Below, one piece after another: positions 46,432 to 54,379 of a stretch of DNA of 64,000 nt. A program made the translations under genes and the position numbers. The notes beneath the pieces were generated by a model. It saw only the letters and a list, made by a program, of their open reading frames with translations. It ran no database searches and was not told the origin of the DNA. The first letter of the stretch is position 1, and the number at the start of each line of letters is the position of its first letter. Source of the DNA: Echinicola soli (GTDB lineage: Bacteria > Bacteroidota > Bacteroidia > Cytophagales > Cyclobacteriaceae); NCBI RefSeq assembly GCF_006575665.1, contig NZ_CP041253.1, positions 1,431,501 through 1,495,500 of the forward strand, read 5' to 3'.

Positions 46432-47478
46432 ATGCACCGAGTTTTTTTTATCTTGATTCTGGCAGCTAGTATCATTAGTCCTTCTTTTGCCCAAGATGGT
46501 GGATACACCATTGATGGAAAGTTTGATGTAGATTATGAAGGGTTTGTGTATCTCCATTATGATGGGAAAGTGGATAGCGCGTTAGTGCAGGAAAATGGGT
46601 TTTCCTTTTCTGGTAAGGTGCCTTATGTGATGGAAGCTTATTTTACGGCAAATACCCGTATGACCAATGGGGATTTTTATTTGGAGAACAGTGAGATGAA
46701 AGTCTTGCTGGGGAGGACAGATGAAATTACTTTTATCTCCGATGTGAAAGGCTGTCATACGCTTAAGGAAATGGAAAAGCTGGGCAGATTCTATGAGAAA
46801 TCTTCCGAAGGTCCAGACTTCCATCGTGATCTTTATCAATGGGTACTGGAGCTGGTGAAAGCCGATCCCCGAAGCCAATTTTCGGGCATGTTGGTAGCTG
46901 CTTTGATTAGCAATGAACAATATGATTTACAGGATGTCAATGATTTGGTGACCGCTATGGATACCACTACCCAAGTGGCAGCGACGATGAGAGAGATTCG
47001 ATTGACCATGGGGAGAAGAAGTACTGCCTGGGTAGGGAATGCGCTTCTTCCTTTACGCTTCCCGGATGATAGTGGAAAAGTGCGCAGTACAACAGAATTT
47101 TCAGGGCAGTATCTGTTGGTCACTTTTTGGGCATCCAACTGTGGTTATTGTAGGAAAGAAAATCCTGCTATGGTAAAGGTCTATGAAAAATACCATGCGA
47201 AGGGACTGGAAGTGTTTGGAGTTTCCGTTGATTCGCAGCGGGAGCAATGGCTTGCGGCAATAAAAGAGGATCAGCTACCTTGGGTAGATACGCTGGCAGA
47301 AGGAGGAATAAACCATCCGGATATAAAGAGCCTTGGAATATACTTTATACCCAGTAATTATCTCCTTGATCCTAGCGGGATTATCATTGGCGTTAATCTC
47401 TCTCCGGAGGAATTGGACCGTCAACTGGCTTCAATTATGAGTGATATTTCCCCGGAACAATCTATTACCTTAAACTAA
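46432..47478 (+). CDS. TlpA/ResA-like thioredoxin-fold protein with DUF4369
   Basis: About 348 residues from ATG 46432, with signal peptide MHRVFFILILAASIISPSFA; the in-frame TTG at 46405 is less likely. An N-terminal DUF4369-like beta domain covers residues 20-120 (YTIDGKFDVDYEGFVYLHYD). The C-terminal thioredoxin domain (about 210-340) has FWASNCGYCRKENPA with Cys-Gly-Tyr-Cys and the cis-Pro in IYFIPSNYLLD. The usual Trp before the CxxC is Asn here. It is a periplasmic thiol-disulfide protein. It precedes a peroxiredoxin-like gene by 5 bases, so the two are probably co-expressed. Confidence 0.88.
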   Translation: MHRVFFILILAASIISPSFAQDGGYTIDGKFDVDYEGFVYLHYDGKVDSALVQENGFSFSGKVPYVMEAYFTANTRMTNGDFYLENSEMKVLLGRTDEITFISDVKGCHTLKEMEKLGRFYEKSSEGPDFHRDLYQWVLELVKADPRSQFSGMLVAALISNEQYDLQDVNDLVTAMDTTTQVAATMREIRLTMGRRSTAWVGNALLPLRFPDDSGKVRSTTEFSGQYLLVTFWASNCGYCRKENPAMVKVYEKYHAKGLEVFGVSVDSQREQWLAAIKEDQLPWVDTLAEGGINHPDIKSLGIYFIPSNYLLDPSGIIIGVNLSPEELDRQLASIMSDISPEQSITLN

Positions 47479-47483
47479 ATTAT

Positions 47484-48095
47484 ATGCTTCAATTAAAAAT
47501 GTTGTTGGTGGCGGTGAGTTTCGCTACATTGTTGTTCTCGTCAGTTTATGCGCAGGAAGTCCCTGCGGATCCCACGGATATTTCTCCCTTACTGATCGGT
47601 GAAAAGATTCCAGAAAGTATGGTGAAGGATCCAGATGGCAATGCCCGGTCGCTTCTGGAGGAAATTGGCAAGAAGCCTACTGTCTTGATCTTTTACCGTG
47701 GAGGCTGGTGTCCTTATTGTAATAAGCATCTTGCCGAACTACAAGCGGTGGAGCAGGATATTTTGGACATGGGATATCAGATCCTGGCGGTAAGTCCCGA
47801 TGCTCCTGAGCAGTTAAAGACTACCGTAGATAAAAACGAGCTGACATACAGGCTTTTTTCTGATAGTGACCTGAAAGTGACCAAGGAATTTGGACTGGCT
47901 TTTCAAGCACCTGACCGTTATAAGAAAATGCTTTTCAATGCTTCAGCTGAGCAAAACCCCGGCGAACTTCCCGTGCCAGCCGTATTTGTGCTTAACCAAG
48001 AAGGAACGATCCTCTTTGAATATATCAATCCCAACTACGACAGCCGTATGAGCGGTAAAATGCTGACGGCAGTACTGGGAAGTCTAGAGGACTAG
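47484..48095 (+). CDS. Exported peroxiredoxin-like (AhpC/TSA) protein
   Basis: A 203-residue exported thioredoxin-fold protein with signal peptide (about 1-23, ending SSVYAQ). The catalytic block is FYRGGWCPYCNKHLAEL, where the first Cys replaces the peroxidatic site and a second Cys three residues later gives a CxxC, as in the peroxiredoxin-like family. The cis-Pro lies in ELPVPAVFVLNQEG. It most likely reduces peroxides or thiols in the periplasm. The gene follows the TlpA-like gene with a 5-base gap and ends just before a strong terminator. Confidence 0.88.
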   Translation: MLQLKMLLVAVSFATLLFSSVYAQEVPADPTDISPLLIGEKIPESMVKDPDGNARSLLEEIGKKPTVLIFYRGGWCPYCNKHLAELQAVEQDILDMGYQILAVSPDAPEQLKTTVDKNELTYRLFSDSDLKVTKEFGLAFQAPDRYKKMLFNASAEQNPGELPVPAVFVLNQEGTILFEYINPNYDSRMSGKMLTAVLGSLED

Positions 48096-48114
48096 GATTT
48101 TAAGTTTATAATTG

Positions 48115-48165
48115 AAAAAGGTTGTTTCATGAATGGAGCATTTCATTTGGGAAACAACCTTTTTT
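48115..48165 (+). terminator. Rho-independent terminator
   Basis: Arms AAAAAGGTTGTTTC (48115-48128) and GAAACAACCTTTTT (48151-48164) with a T-run ending at 48165. It may serve both the peroxiredoxin-like gene and the convergent HxlR gene at 48194. Confidence 0.9.
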
Positions 48166-48193
48166 GTGGATGATTGGAGTGAGGTTTTTAGGT

Positions 48194-48562
48194 TCATTCA
48201 GCACTCATCACTGCTTCGCGATGCTGTAGTCCCCAAGTGACCATGGCATCCAGTAGTTCACGAATTTTCTTGCCGGAGGGGGTGAGCTCATATTCGACCG
48301 TTACGGGTGTGGTGTCATAGACTGTTCTGGTCACAATGCTGTTCAGTTCGAGCTCTTTGAGTTCTTTGGAGAGCATGCGCGGGGTGATTTTTGGGATATC
48401 ACTTTCCAAGTCTTTAAACCGTTTTTTACCATAGCAGAGCGATCCAATGATGGGAAGTTTCCATTTTCCACTGATTACATTTAGCGTGTCCCGCACGGCT
48501 ACCACAAATTCACCTGAGCAAATGTGAACTTTTTCCTTGTCTTTTGTCGTTGATGTGTCCAT
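48194..48562 (-). CDS. HxlR-family transcriptional regulator
   Basis: A 122-residue winged-helix regulator. Near the N-terminus CSGEFVVAVRDTLNVISGKW carries the Cys found in redox-sensing members, and the wing/recognition region reads LCYGKKRFKDLESDIPKITP then RMLSKELKELELN. It is divergent from a nitroreductase gene with 114 bases between the starts, the common arrangement for redox- or electrophile-responsive HxlR proteins. Paired CTATAC-type sites in that gap are its likely operators, so it probably represses both genes. Confidence 0.92.
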   Translation of the reverse strand: MDTSTTKDKEKVHICSGEFVVAVRDTLNVISGKWKLPIIGSLCYGKKRFKDLESDIPKITPRMLSKELKELELNSIVTRTVYDTTPVTVEYELTPSGKKIRELLDAMVTWGLQHREAVMSAE

Positions 48563-48578
48563 AATGGCTATAGAGATT

Positions 48579-48631
48579 GCTATACAAAAGTATAGTAGTT
48601 TATTTTAGTATGTTACTTCTTTTTGTATAGC
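48579..48631. promoter_or_regulatory. Candidate HxlR operators
   Basis: CTATACAAAAGTATAG (48580-48595) is a palindrome with 6-base arms. GCTATACAAAA (48579-48589) is also repeated in inverse orientation as TTTTGTATAGC (48621-48631), 42 bases away, about four helical turns. The second site lies just before a perfect TAATTTTG -7-like box (48641-48648) for the nitroreductase gene. Confidence 0.7.
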
Positions 48632-48676
48632 AAATATAGTTAATTTTGAACATCAAAAAAACTAAAGAACCAGATC

Positions 48677-49324
48677 ATGAGCTTATTAGAGAATCTAACG
48701 TGGAGATATGCCACTAAAAAAATGAACGGAAAGGCTGTTCCCCAAGAAAAAGTGGATTACATCCTGGAAGCAGCGAGGCTTTCCCCTTCTTCTTCCGGAT
48801 TGCAGCCCTACAGGATCATTGTGGTAACTGATCCTGAGATAAAGGAAAAAATCAAACCGATCGCTTGGGATCAGAGCCAGATCACCGATGCTTCCCATAT
48901 TCTGGTATTTGCTGCCTGGGAAAAGTACACAGAAGATAGAATTAAAGAGGTTTTTCATAATACATTAACAGCCAGAGGTCTTCCTTTGGACAAGATGGAT
49001 GCTTACAGAGAGCGTTTGTGGGGTATGTACAGCCAGCTTCCTGAGGAGTGGCATGCGCATCACGCGGCTAAGCAGGCGTATATAGCCTTCGGTACGGCCA
49101 TCGTTGCGGCGGCCGAGCAGAAGGTAGATGCCACACCGATGGAAGGCTTTGATCCAGCTGCTTTGGATGAGTTGCTTGGGCTGAAAGAGCTAGGGCTGAA
49201 AAGCGCTGTTGTTTTACCTTTGGGCTATAGGGACGAAGAAAATGACTGGCTGTCAGGTATGAAAAAATTCCGTACTCCAAAAGAAGAATTTGTGATTTCA
49301 TCAGCTGAGATCTTGGAGAAATAA
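48677..49324 (+). CDS. Nitroreductase-family NAD(P)H oxidoreductase
   Basis: A 215-residue FMN-dependent oxidoreductase of the nitroreductase fold. The N-terminus LLENLTWRYATKKMNGK, FMN-contact region ARLSPSSSGLQPYRIIVV, and C-terminal GLKSAVVLPLGYRDEENDWL are typical of the NfsB/YdgI-like type. It likely reduces quinones, nitro-compounds or similar electrophiles. The adjacent divergent HxlR regulator suggests induction by such compounds. It is cytoplasmic and monocistronic, ending at a terminator. Confidence 0.92.
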   Translation: MSLLENLTWRYATKKMNGKAVPQEKVDYILEAARLSPSSSGLQPYRIIVVTDPEIKEKIKPIAWDQSQITDASHILVFAAWEKYTEDRIKEVFHNTLTARGLPLDKMDAYRERLWGMYSQLPEEWHAHHAAKQAYIAFGTAIVAAAEQKVDATPMEGFDPAALDELLGLKELGLKSAVVLPLGYRDEENDWLSGMKKFRTPKEEFVISSAEILEK

Positions 49325-49368
49325 GTACTAGTCACGCTAAATTGCTGGCTATTTTCAAGTAAAATAGG

Positions 49369-49407
49369 AAAAGCTGTATCCTGAGTTTTGGGGTACGGCT
49401 TTTTTTA
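49369..49407 (+). terminator. Terminator after the nitroreductase gene
   Basis: AAAGCTGTATCC pairs with GGGTACGGCTTT allowing G-U pairs and is followed by a run of T (49400-49407). Confidence 0.75.
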
Positions 49408-49415
49408 TTCAATTT

Positions 49416-49656
49416 AACTCGGATTATACATTAGGAATCGTCGTAGCCTGTCCTCCCGAAATCCTTCGGGACAGGCTGACGGATATCGGGAAGAGCTGAA
49501 AGTGTAATAAAATCAGCTAGTTTGGAGGAGTGAGTGTAGCACCGCTACGGTGTACCCTGTCTGGCCGCCAGGTAAAACCGAAAAGCGTAGCGGCTGATTT
49601 TGAAGCAATTTCAGGTCGCAACACTTGTGCGCCGCGGCGTAGATAGGCTAATGCTT
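49416..49656 (+). repeat. Family-B element, copy 2
   Basis: The left end AACTCGGATTATACATTAGG and the following 200 bases match the copies at 9018-9233 (reversed) and 63804 onward, including the GTCCTCCCGAAATCC hairpin and the shared phrase AGCACCGCTACGGTG. The right end (TAATGCTTAAAGTT) is diverged, so the inverted ends are less exact. It is non-coding. Confidence 0.75.
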
Positions 49657-49681
49657 AAAGTTCACTTTTAAACTATGACGT

Positions 49682-50272
49682 ATGAATGATGCTAATATGC
49701 ATGATGTACCGGCCAATTATCCGAAAGTCCTAGCTAAGTGCCAAGAAATAGGTTTTAGTATGCCTTCAGACCAGTATATCGGTGCATTGCTGAAGACCTT
49801 GATGTTGTCAAAGTTCGGTGGTAATTTTCTGGAAATAGGTACGGGAATTGGCCTTTCATTGGCTTGGATGGTGGATGGGCTCAGTGAAAAGGCCACATTG
49901 ACCACCGTGGATAATGATCCAGCCCTAACTGCGATAGCAGCAGACTTTTTTGGTCACGATAAGCGTGTAAAGGTGGTTTGTGCAGATGGGGGTGAATGGA
50001 TCAGAAGCTATTCGGGTGATGCTTTTGATTTGATTTTTGCTGATGCCTGGCCAGGTAAGTACAGCCATCTGGACGAAACGCTGGCCATGTTAAAAGTAGG
50101 AGGCTTTTATATTATCGACGATATGGATACCCAGCCAAACTGGCCAGCAGGTCATGAAGAAAATGTGGAAAAGCTTATTGCTACATTGGAGTCTCGCTCT
50201 GATTTGTCTTTATGTAAGATGAATTGGTCCACGGGGCTGGTAGTGGCGGTGAAGACGGAAGATTATAAGTAG
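49682..50272 (+). CDS. Class I SAM-dependent methyltransferase, O-methyltransferase-like
   Basis: A 196-residue methyltransferase. The SAM-binding motif I is NFLEIGTGIGLS, motif II TVDNDPA, and the acidic DLIFADAWPGK block and IIDDMDTQ follow. These fit the catechol-O-methyltransferase-like / class I family, where Asp residues also bind a divalent metal. It begins 26 bases after the end of a family-B repeat. The substrate is not recognisable and no pathway neighbour is present. Confidence 0.82.
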   Translation: MNDANMHDVPANYPKVLAKCQEIGFSMPSDQYIGALLKTLMLSKFGGNFLEIGTGIGLSLAWMVDGLSEKATLTTVDNDPALTAIAADFFGHDKRVKVVCADGGEWIRSYSGDAFDLIFADAWPGKYSHLDETLAMLKVGGFYIIDDMDTQPNWPAGHEENVEKLIATLESRSDLSLCKMNWSTGLVVAVKTEDYK

Positions 50273-50438
50273 TGAGATATGAGACTTGAGACAAATTGTT
50301 TCTCTCCGCTGCGGCAGCGTGCTCAGGTGGGATGCTTTGGCATAAAGAGAAACCCTAGAGGGCTTGTCTTGTTTCAGACAGGATTCCAGCTAAATCTTCC
50401 AAATGCCAACGCAGCGCCTTTGTCAGAAAGAATTTGAT
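50273..50438. other. Intergenic segment with repeat fragments
   Basis: The stretch gagatatgagacttgagac after the methyltransferase stop resembles 25690-25705. No gene is seen. Confidence 0.4.
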
Positions 50439-51187
50439 ATGAATTGGAAAAGAAGGATCAAGCTGAAAAGTTGGGGGGGTTAGGGTTGGTTTCGATAGCA
50501 CGCAGATGATGCAGATTAATAAGATTTACGCTGATTTTTTATAATAAACGCGATTTAAAATACCGTCCTTGCGAATGCAGAGCAACGGAGTGAAGCAATC
50601 TCGTTTTCTTAATACGGGATTGCCACGTTCCCGATAGGTCGGGACAGGCTATACTTCCTCGCTATGACGGATTTATACTGATTTTATAATCTACACATTC
50701 CTATTGCTAAATTAAAGAGAAATATGCTTACCAAAACCATCTGGAAATCTCTCATCTTCCAGAAATATTGCTTGGTCCTCAAAATGTGCGAAAAAGTTGA
50801 GGGCATGAATCCCTTTATTTCAATAGGATTTCTTTTTTGTTTTTTTGCCACAAAGATTCTAAGGCCCAAAGCTGTTTGTTTTCCATGAAATTTGGAATCC
50901 GCCTACAAAACACTTCGTGTCTTGGCGACTTCGTGGCGACATACCAAATGAATATAAATCTTCTCCCGCCCCCAGAAATATTGCTTGATCCGAAAAGAAT
51001 AGAAACTGCTTTTGAGGACTTCGCTAAGCACCATAAAGTCTCTTTAAGGGATGATCAGAAGTACTATTTCTATGGTGTGAAAGTTACTTATAGTGTTTTA
51101 TTTGAAACCGAATATGGGTATTGTGATCTTAAAAGTGTTTATTATAAAAAGTTGAATCCCCATAATTTTAATGAAACTACCATTTAA
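50439..51187 (+). pseudogene. Small gene split by miniature element copy 2
   Basis: The start ATG at 50439 followed by AATTGGAAAAGA encodes MNWKR; the element then interrupts codon 6 at 50454. Removing 50455-50991 together with one GAAAAGAA duplication joins codon 6 as ATA and continues IETAFEDFAKHHKVSLRDD and KYYFYGVKVTYSVLFETEYG to a stop at 51185-51187. That gives a 67-codon frame that stays open throughout. As it stands, the reading frame is entered from inside the element instead. I do not recognise the product. The next small frame starts directly after its stop codon (TAAATG). Confidence 0.75.
50447..50999 (+). mobile_element. Family-A miniature element, copy 2, with target duplication
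   Basis: The element is 50455-50991 (537 bases), with ends GGATCAAGC and GCTTGATCC. A perfect 8-bp duplication GAAAAGAA lies at 50447-50454 and 50992-50999. The interior is nearly identical to copies 1 and 3 apart from small indels. It includes the internal vestigial end CCAGAAATATTGCTTGGTCC (50759-50778) and a cgttcccgataggtcgggac hairpin also in copy 3. It sits inside the small gene at 50439-51187. Confidence 0.9.
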
Positions 51188-51438
51188 ATGGCATTGAGTA
51201 AATCTTTACGAATTAAGGGTGATTCAGTAAAACGTAAAAGTTCCTTTTGGGGATTTGGAAAAAAGGAAATAAACAGACTCCTCTTTTAGAACTACTTGAA
51301 AAAACCAATTCAGAAGAAGTCACCTACAGTGATGATTTGCTTGAAATTAGGTTAAGGGAAATTCCAGAAACAATGGAGCGTTTGATTTTTTTGGAAGAAT
51401 CAATTATGAGGTGGCTCACTGACCTGGAGACTTTCTAA
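51188..51438 (+). pseudogene. Small frame with a frameshift, possibly programmed
   Basis: ATG 51188 (MALSKSLRIKGDSVKRKSSF) follows the preceding stop directly and reaches TAG at 51287 after 33 codons. A second frame, shifted by -1, continues GNKQTPLLELLEKTNSEEVT to a stop at 51436-51438. The only sensible junction is at A-AAA-AAG (51259-51265), a known -1 slippery heptamer in exactly the right phase; a shift there gives about 83 residues. Either the gene is decayed by a one-base indel or the shift is functional. The family is not recognised. Its upstream partner is broken by a mobile element, which favours decay. Confidence 0.5.
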
Positions 51439-51465
51439 ATAAATTATTGATCATTAATATCTGGA

Positions 51466-51879
51466 TCACTGCCCATTCACCGGTAACTCCCGATTATCTG
51501 ATCCGTCGTTTTGTTTGCCGACTTGGAGGACTTCATAGACGACGTGTTTGCTCGCGCCTCGCCAAGGCAGCTTGCCAAGGTATTCCCGGTAGCGGACTTC
51601 CACAAATTTGCCACTGGCCCTTTCCAGTTTTTCGGAAACATCCCCGTCGACACCGCTAAAGCGGAATTCATTGCTTTGCAGCGCCCCGGCAGTAGGGCTT
51701 TGAAAGCCTTCCTGTACCAAGCGTCCTTCCCAGGTTTTAAAGATAAAGCCTTTCTTTTCGTAATAATTTAAAGTTCCACCCTTAACACCTTCCGCAAAAA
51801 CAAAGAAGTACCTCCAATAGATAAATCCTGCCATTATGATTAGCAGCGAAAAAATAGCAATCTTAACGTACTTGTTCAT
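51466..51879 (-). CDS. Hypothetical membrane-anchored protein
   Basis: A 137-residue protein with one N-terminal hydrophobic helix (about residues 6-28) and a soluble domain beginning EGVKGGTLNYYEKKGFIFKT and containing GFQSPTAGALQSNEFRFS. This resembles a small Bacteroidota family sometimes mislabelled 6-phosphogluconate dehydrogenase; there is no nucleotide-binding fold and no support for that name. The domain is probably an all-beta periplasmic module. It is convergent with the frameshifted small frame. Confidence 0.7.
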   Translation of the reverse strand: MNKYVKIAIFSLLIIMAGFIYWRYFFVFAEGVKGGTLNYYEKKGFIFKTWEGRLVQEGFQSPTAGALQSNEFRFSGVDGDVSEKLERASGKFVEVRYREYLGKLPWRGASKHVVYEVLQVGKQNDGSDNRELPVNGQ

Positions 51880-52208
51880 GGTAAAATCAGCTAGTCAGCA
51901 GTAAAATCTTCAATAGTAGTTTTTTTGATGGTCTAAAACCTTCAAATGACGATTTTAAGTTCTGACTATTTGGGGAATAAAACAATAGTAGATGTCATTA
52001 ATATATAAGAACCCACTGAAATAGCCTATTGTTGGATAAGGAAAATCGATTATGGTAATTCTACTAAAAACCACATTACATTTACAGAAAGGGTACATTT
52101 GACATAATTATTTGTATTTTTGTTTACCCATTTATTTTTGGTGTGTGCAATCAAACTCTTTTTATAGGATTGATTTTTTGGTGGATAGAAGGGGAGCATT
52201 AAAAATTT
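51880..52208. other. AT-rich intergenic region
   Basis: No gene, repeat or terminator was recognised in these 329 bases between two divergent genes. Confidence 0.4.
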
Positions 52209-52937
52209 TTGGGGTTGTTTAACGTAACTACTGCTCATTTGGAAATACGACCTAATCAAAAAAGGGCCAAATTGGCTCAGCTGTTTGTCTATTTGGTAAT
52301 GGCCCTTCATGCTGTCAGTATTATTTCAGGCTATATGCAGTATGACCTCCTGATTCGTGCGGAGGAAATGGGCATCACTGATCAAGAGGCCGAAGTAAAT
52401 GACTTAAGAGAGCAGGTGATAGCGATTTTGATCATCGCGACCTACATCGTATCCGCCATCGTTTTTCTTAATTGGTTTCGCAGGGCCTACTTTAACTTGC
52501 ATACGTTGATGCCAAACCGGCTGGACTTTTCAGAAGGATGGGCTGTAGGCGCTTGGTTTGTTCCTTTCATAAACCTCTACAGGCCTTATCGAATCATGAA
52601 GGAGCTGTTTGACGAGACCGAGTCTTATTTGAGAAGGAAGAAGGTGGCTTTTGATTCCCAGCATCAGGATGGTTTAGTGATCAGTTGGTGGGTAGTCTGG
52701 ATTTTGGGTGGATTTATCGATAGAATATCCTGGAGAATTTATGCCAATGCCGAAACGATTGACGAACTACTGGAAATGACAATCATGGACATGGTTTCCT
52801 CCGGAATCATTATCGTATGCGGAGTGTTGGTGGCCAGGCTTATCAAAGATTACAGTCAGCTGGAACAGATATTGGCCAATGAAAGCAACTACGAAAACGC
52901 ACTAAACCCAACTGAGGAAATAGCCTTGTTAGATTGA
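52209..52937 (+). CDS. DUF4328 domain membrane protein
   Basis: A 242-residue protein with about four hydrophobic helices (near residues 28-50, 73-95, 150-175 and 195-215). The block FLNWFRRAYFNLHTL followed by FSEGWAVGAWFVPFINLYRP is the recognisable core of DUF4328. It may start at TTG 52209; no in-frame ATG is available until residue 31, after the predicted first strand, so a non-ATG start is likely. It is followed 26 bases later by a DUF805 gene. The functions of both are unknown. Confidence 0.82.
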   Translation: MGLFNVTTAHLEIRPNQKRAKLAQLFVYLVMALHAVSIISGYMQYDLLIRAEEMGITDQEAEVNDLREQVIAILIIATYIVSAIVFLNWFRRAYFNLHTLMPNRLDFSEGWAVGAWFVPFINLYRPYRIMKELFDETESYLRRKKVAFDSQHQDGLVISWWVVWILGGFIDRISWRIYANAETIDELLEMTIMDMVSSGIIIVCGVLVARLIKDYSQLEQILANESNYENALNPTEEIALLD

Positions 52938-52963
52938 ATCTTTTACCAACTAAAAAATAGATC

Positions 52964-53344
52964 ATGGAATACTACAAAAAAGTACTTAGCCAATACGCTG
53001 ATTTTAACGGGCGTGCACGACGAAAAGAATACTGGATGTTTGCGCTATTTAATTTATTAGTATTAATCGTTTTGAGCATAGTGGCTGTTATGCTTTCAAT
53101 GGTGCTCTCAAGTGAGCTCCCTTATATCTTATTATTTGGTGCCTATACTTTGGCCATTATCATTCCTTCTCTGGCCGTAGCTGTGCGCAGGCTCCATGAT
53201 ATTGGTAAAAGCGGATGGATGTACTTGGTTGGCTTGATTCCGATGATTGGTGGGATATGGCTACTAGTACTTTTGGTTACAGAAGGTGAGCACGGAGCCA
53301 ATCAATACGGCGAAGATCCTAAAGAAGGGGAGAAAAGCTTTTAA
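52964..53344 (+). CDS. DUF805 domain membrane protein
   Basis: A 126-residue protein with three or four helices. It opens YYKKVLSQYADFNGRARRKE, then has the YWMFALFNLLVL helix and VAVRRLHDIGKSGWMYLVGL, which is the diagnostic RRLHDxGxSGW motif of DUF805, and ends GEHGANQYGEDPK. It is an inner-membrane protein of unknown function, transcribed with the DUF4328 gene. Confidence 0.92.
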   Translation: MEYYKKVLSQYADFNGRARRKEYWMFALFNLLVLIVLSIVAVMLSMVLSSELPYILLFGAYTLAIIIPSLAVAVRRLHDIGKSGWMYLVGLIPMIGGIWLLVLLVTEGEHGANQYGEDPKEGEKSF

Positions 53345-53566
53345 ATCTCCGGTGATTATCGGTCAAGACAAGGAGGCTGCTCATACGTCAACGTCATTAC
53401 CAATTCAATGAATTTCGTATAAGGCAACCTCTCGATATTTTCTTATACTTTGGCCTATTTGATTATGATGCTAAGCTGTACCGGGGCGTAGTCCTCGGTA
53501 CCACTTTCCATTTCTCGAGTCTTTTCTCTTGGGACTTTGTACCTCGTACTCCATTTTACCCCACCC

Positions 53567-54169
53567 TTACCTTATCATACGCTTCACCTCCTGGTGGCGA
53601 AAGCACTGCATCAGATGGTCATTGACGAGTCCGGTGGCCTGCATGTGGGCATAGATCGTGGTGCTGCCAAGAAATTTAAATCCTCGCTTTTTGAGGTCTT
53701 TGGCAAGTTTGTCGGATTCTGGAGTGGTGGCCTTGGCATCCGTCATGTTTTTTAACTGGCCATCTATGGGCTTGCCGTTTACAAAATCCCAGATATAACT
53801 CGTAAAACTGCCCACTTCCGCTTGTACTTCCATAAAGCGTTTGGCATTATTGATGGCAGCAGCGATTTTCAGCCTGTTGCGGATGATGCCAGCATCCAGG
53901 AGCAGCTCTTCTACCATGCTGTCTGGATAATCCGCCACCTTCTTATAGTCGAAGTCTGCAAAAGCCTTTCGATAGCCTTCGCGTTTCTTTAGAATGGTGG
54001 CCCAGCTCAGTCCGGCCTGGGCACTTTCCAATACCAAAAACTCAAAATGGACCCGGTCACTATACACGGGTACGCCCCACTCTTCATCATGGTATTTGAT
54101 ATAATCTTCAAACCCGAGGCACCATGGGCATCGAATTTTTTCACTTTGGTTGATTAGGAAATTGGCCAT
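53567..54169 (-). CDS. tag: DNA-3-methyladenine glycosylase I
   Basis: A 200-residue helix-hairpin-helix glycosylase that excises 3-methyladenine from alkylated DNA. Motifs are RCPWCLGFEDYIKYHDEEWG (with zinc-type Cys and His), FEFLVLESAQAGLSWATILK and RKAFADFDYKKVADY, and the C-terminal zinc ligands in STTIYAHMQATGLVNDHLMQ then CFRHQEV. Length is normal. The gene stands alone between two intergenic regions of about 200 bases. No adaptive-response regulator is nearby. Confidence 0.95.
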   Translation of the reverse strand: MANFLINQSEKIRCPWCLGFEDYIKYHDEEWGVPVYSDRVHFEFLVLESAQAGLSWATILKKREGYRKAFADFDYKKVADYPDSMVEELLLDAGIIRNRLKIAAAINNAKRFMEVQAEVGSFTSYIWDFVNGKPIDGQLKNMTDAKATTPESDKLAKDLKKRGFKFLGSTTIYAHMQATGLVNDHLMQCFRHQEVKRMIR

Positions 54170-54379
54170 CTAAAAACTATCTGTGGTTATCACTTATAGA
54201 AAATCTTTTACCTGGACAATTTAGCGTTTTGCCAATAGTTACCCAAGGAAAGCACCAAACTAGTGTGCGGCCGATGGAAATATTATCCATCGATGGATAC
54301 ATAAAAATAATGGAAAATGAGTTTATCTGTGGGAAAGTGGCCCATTTACCACTATTAAGTCGACATTAGCTTACCTTTA

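Noticed and set aside
50837..51187. A 116-codon frame running from the element into the flanking gene
   Set aside because: The first half is element sequence that appears as a similar outward frame in copy 3 with different flanks. It was treated as incidental read-through rather than a gene, although expression is not excluded.
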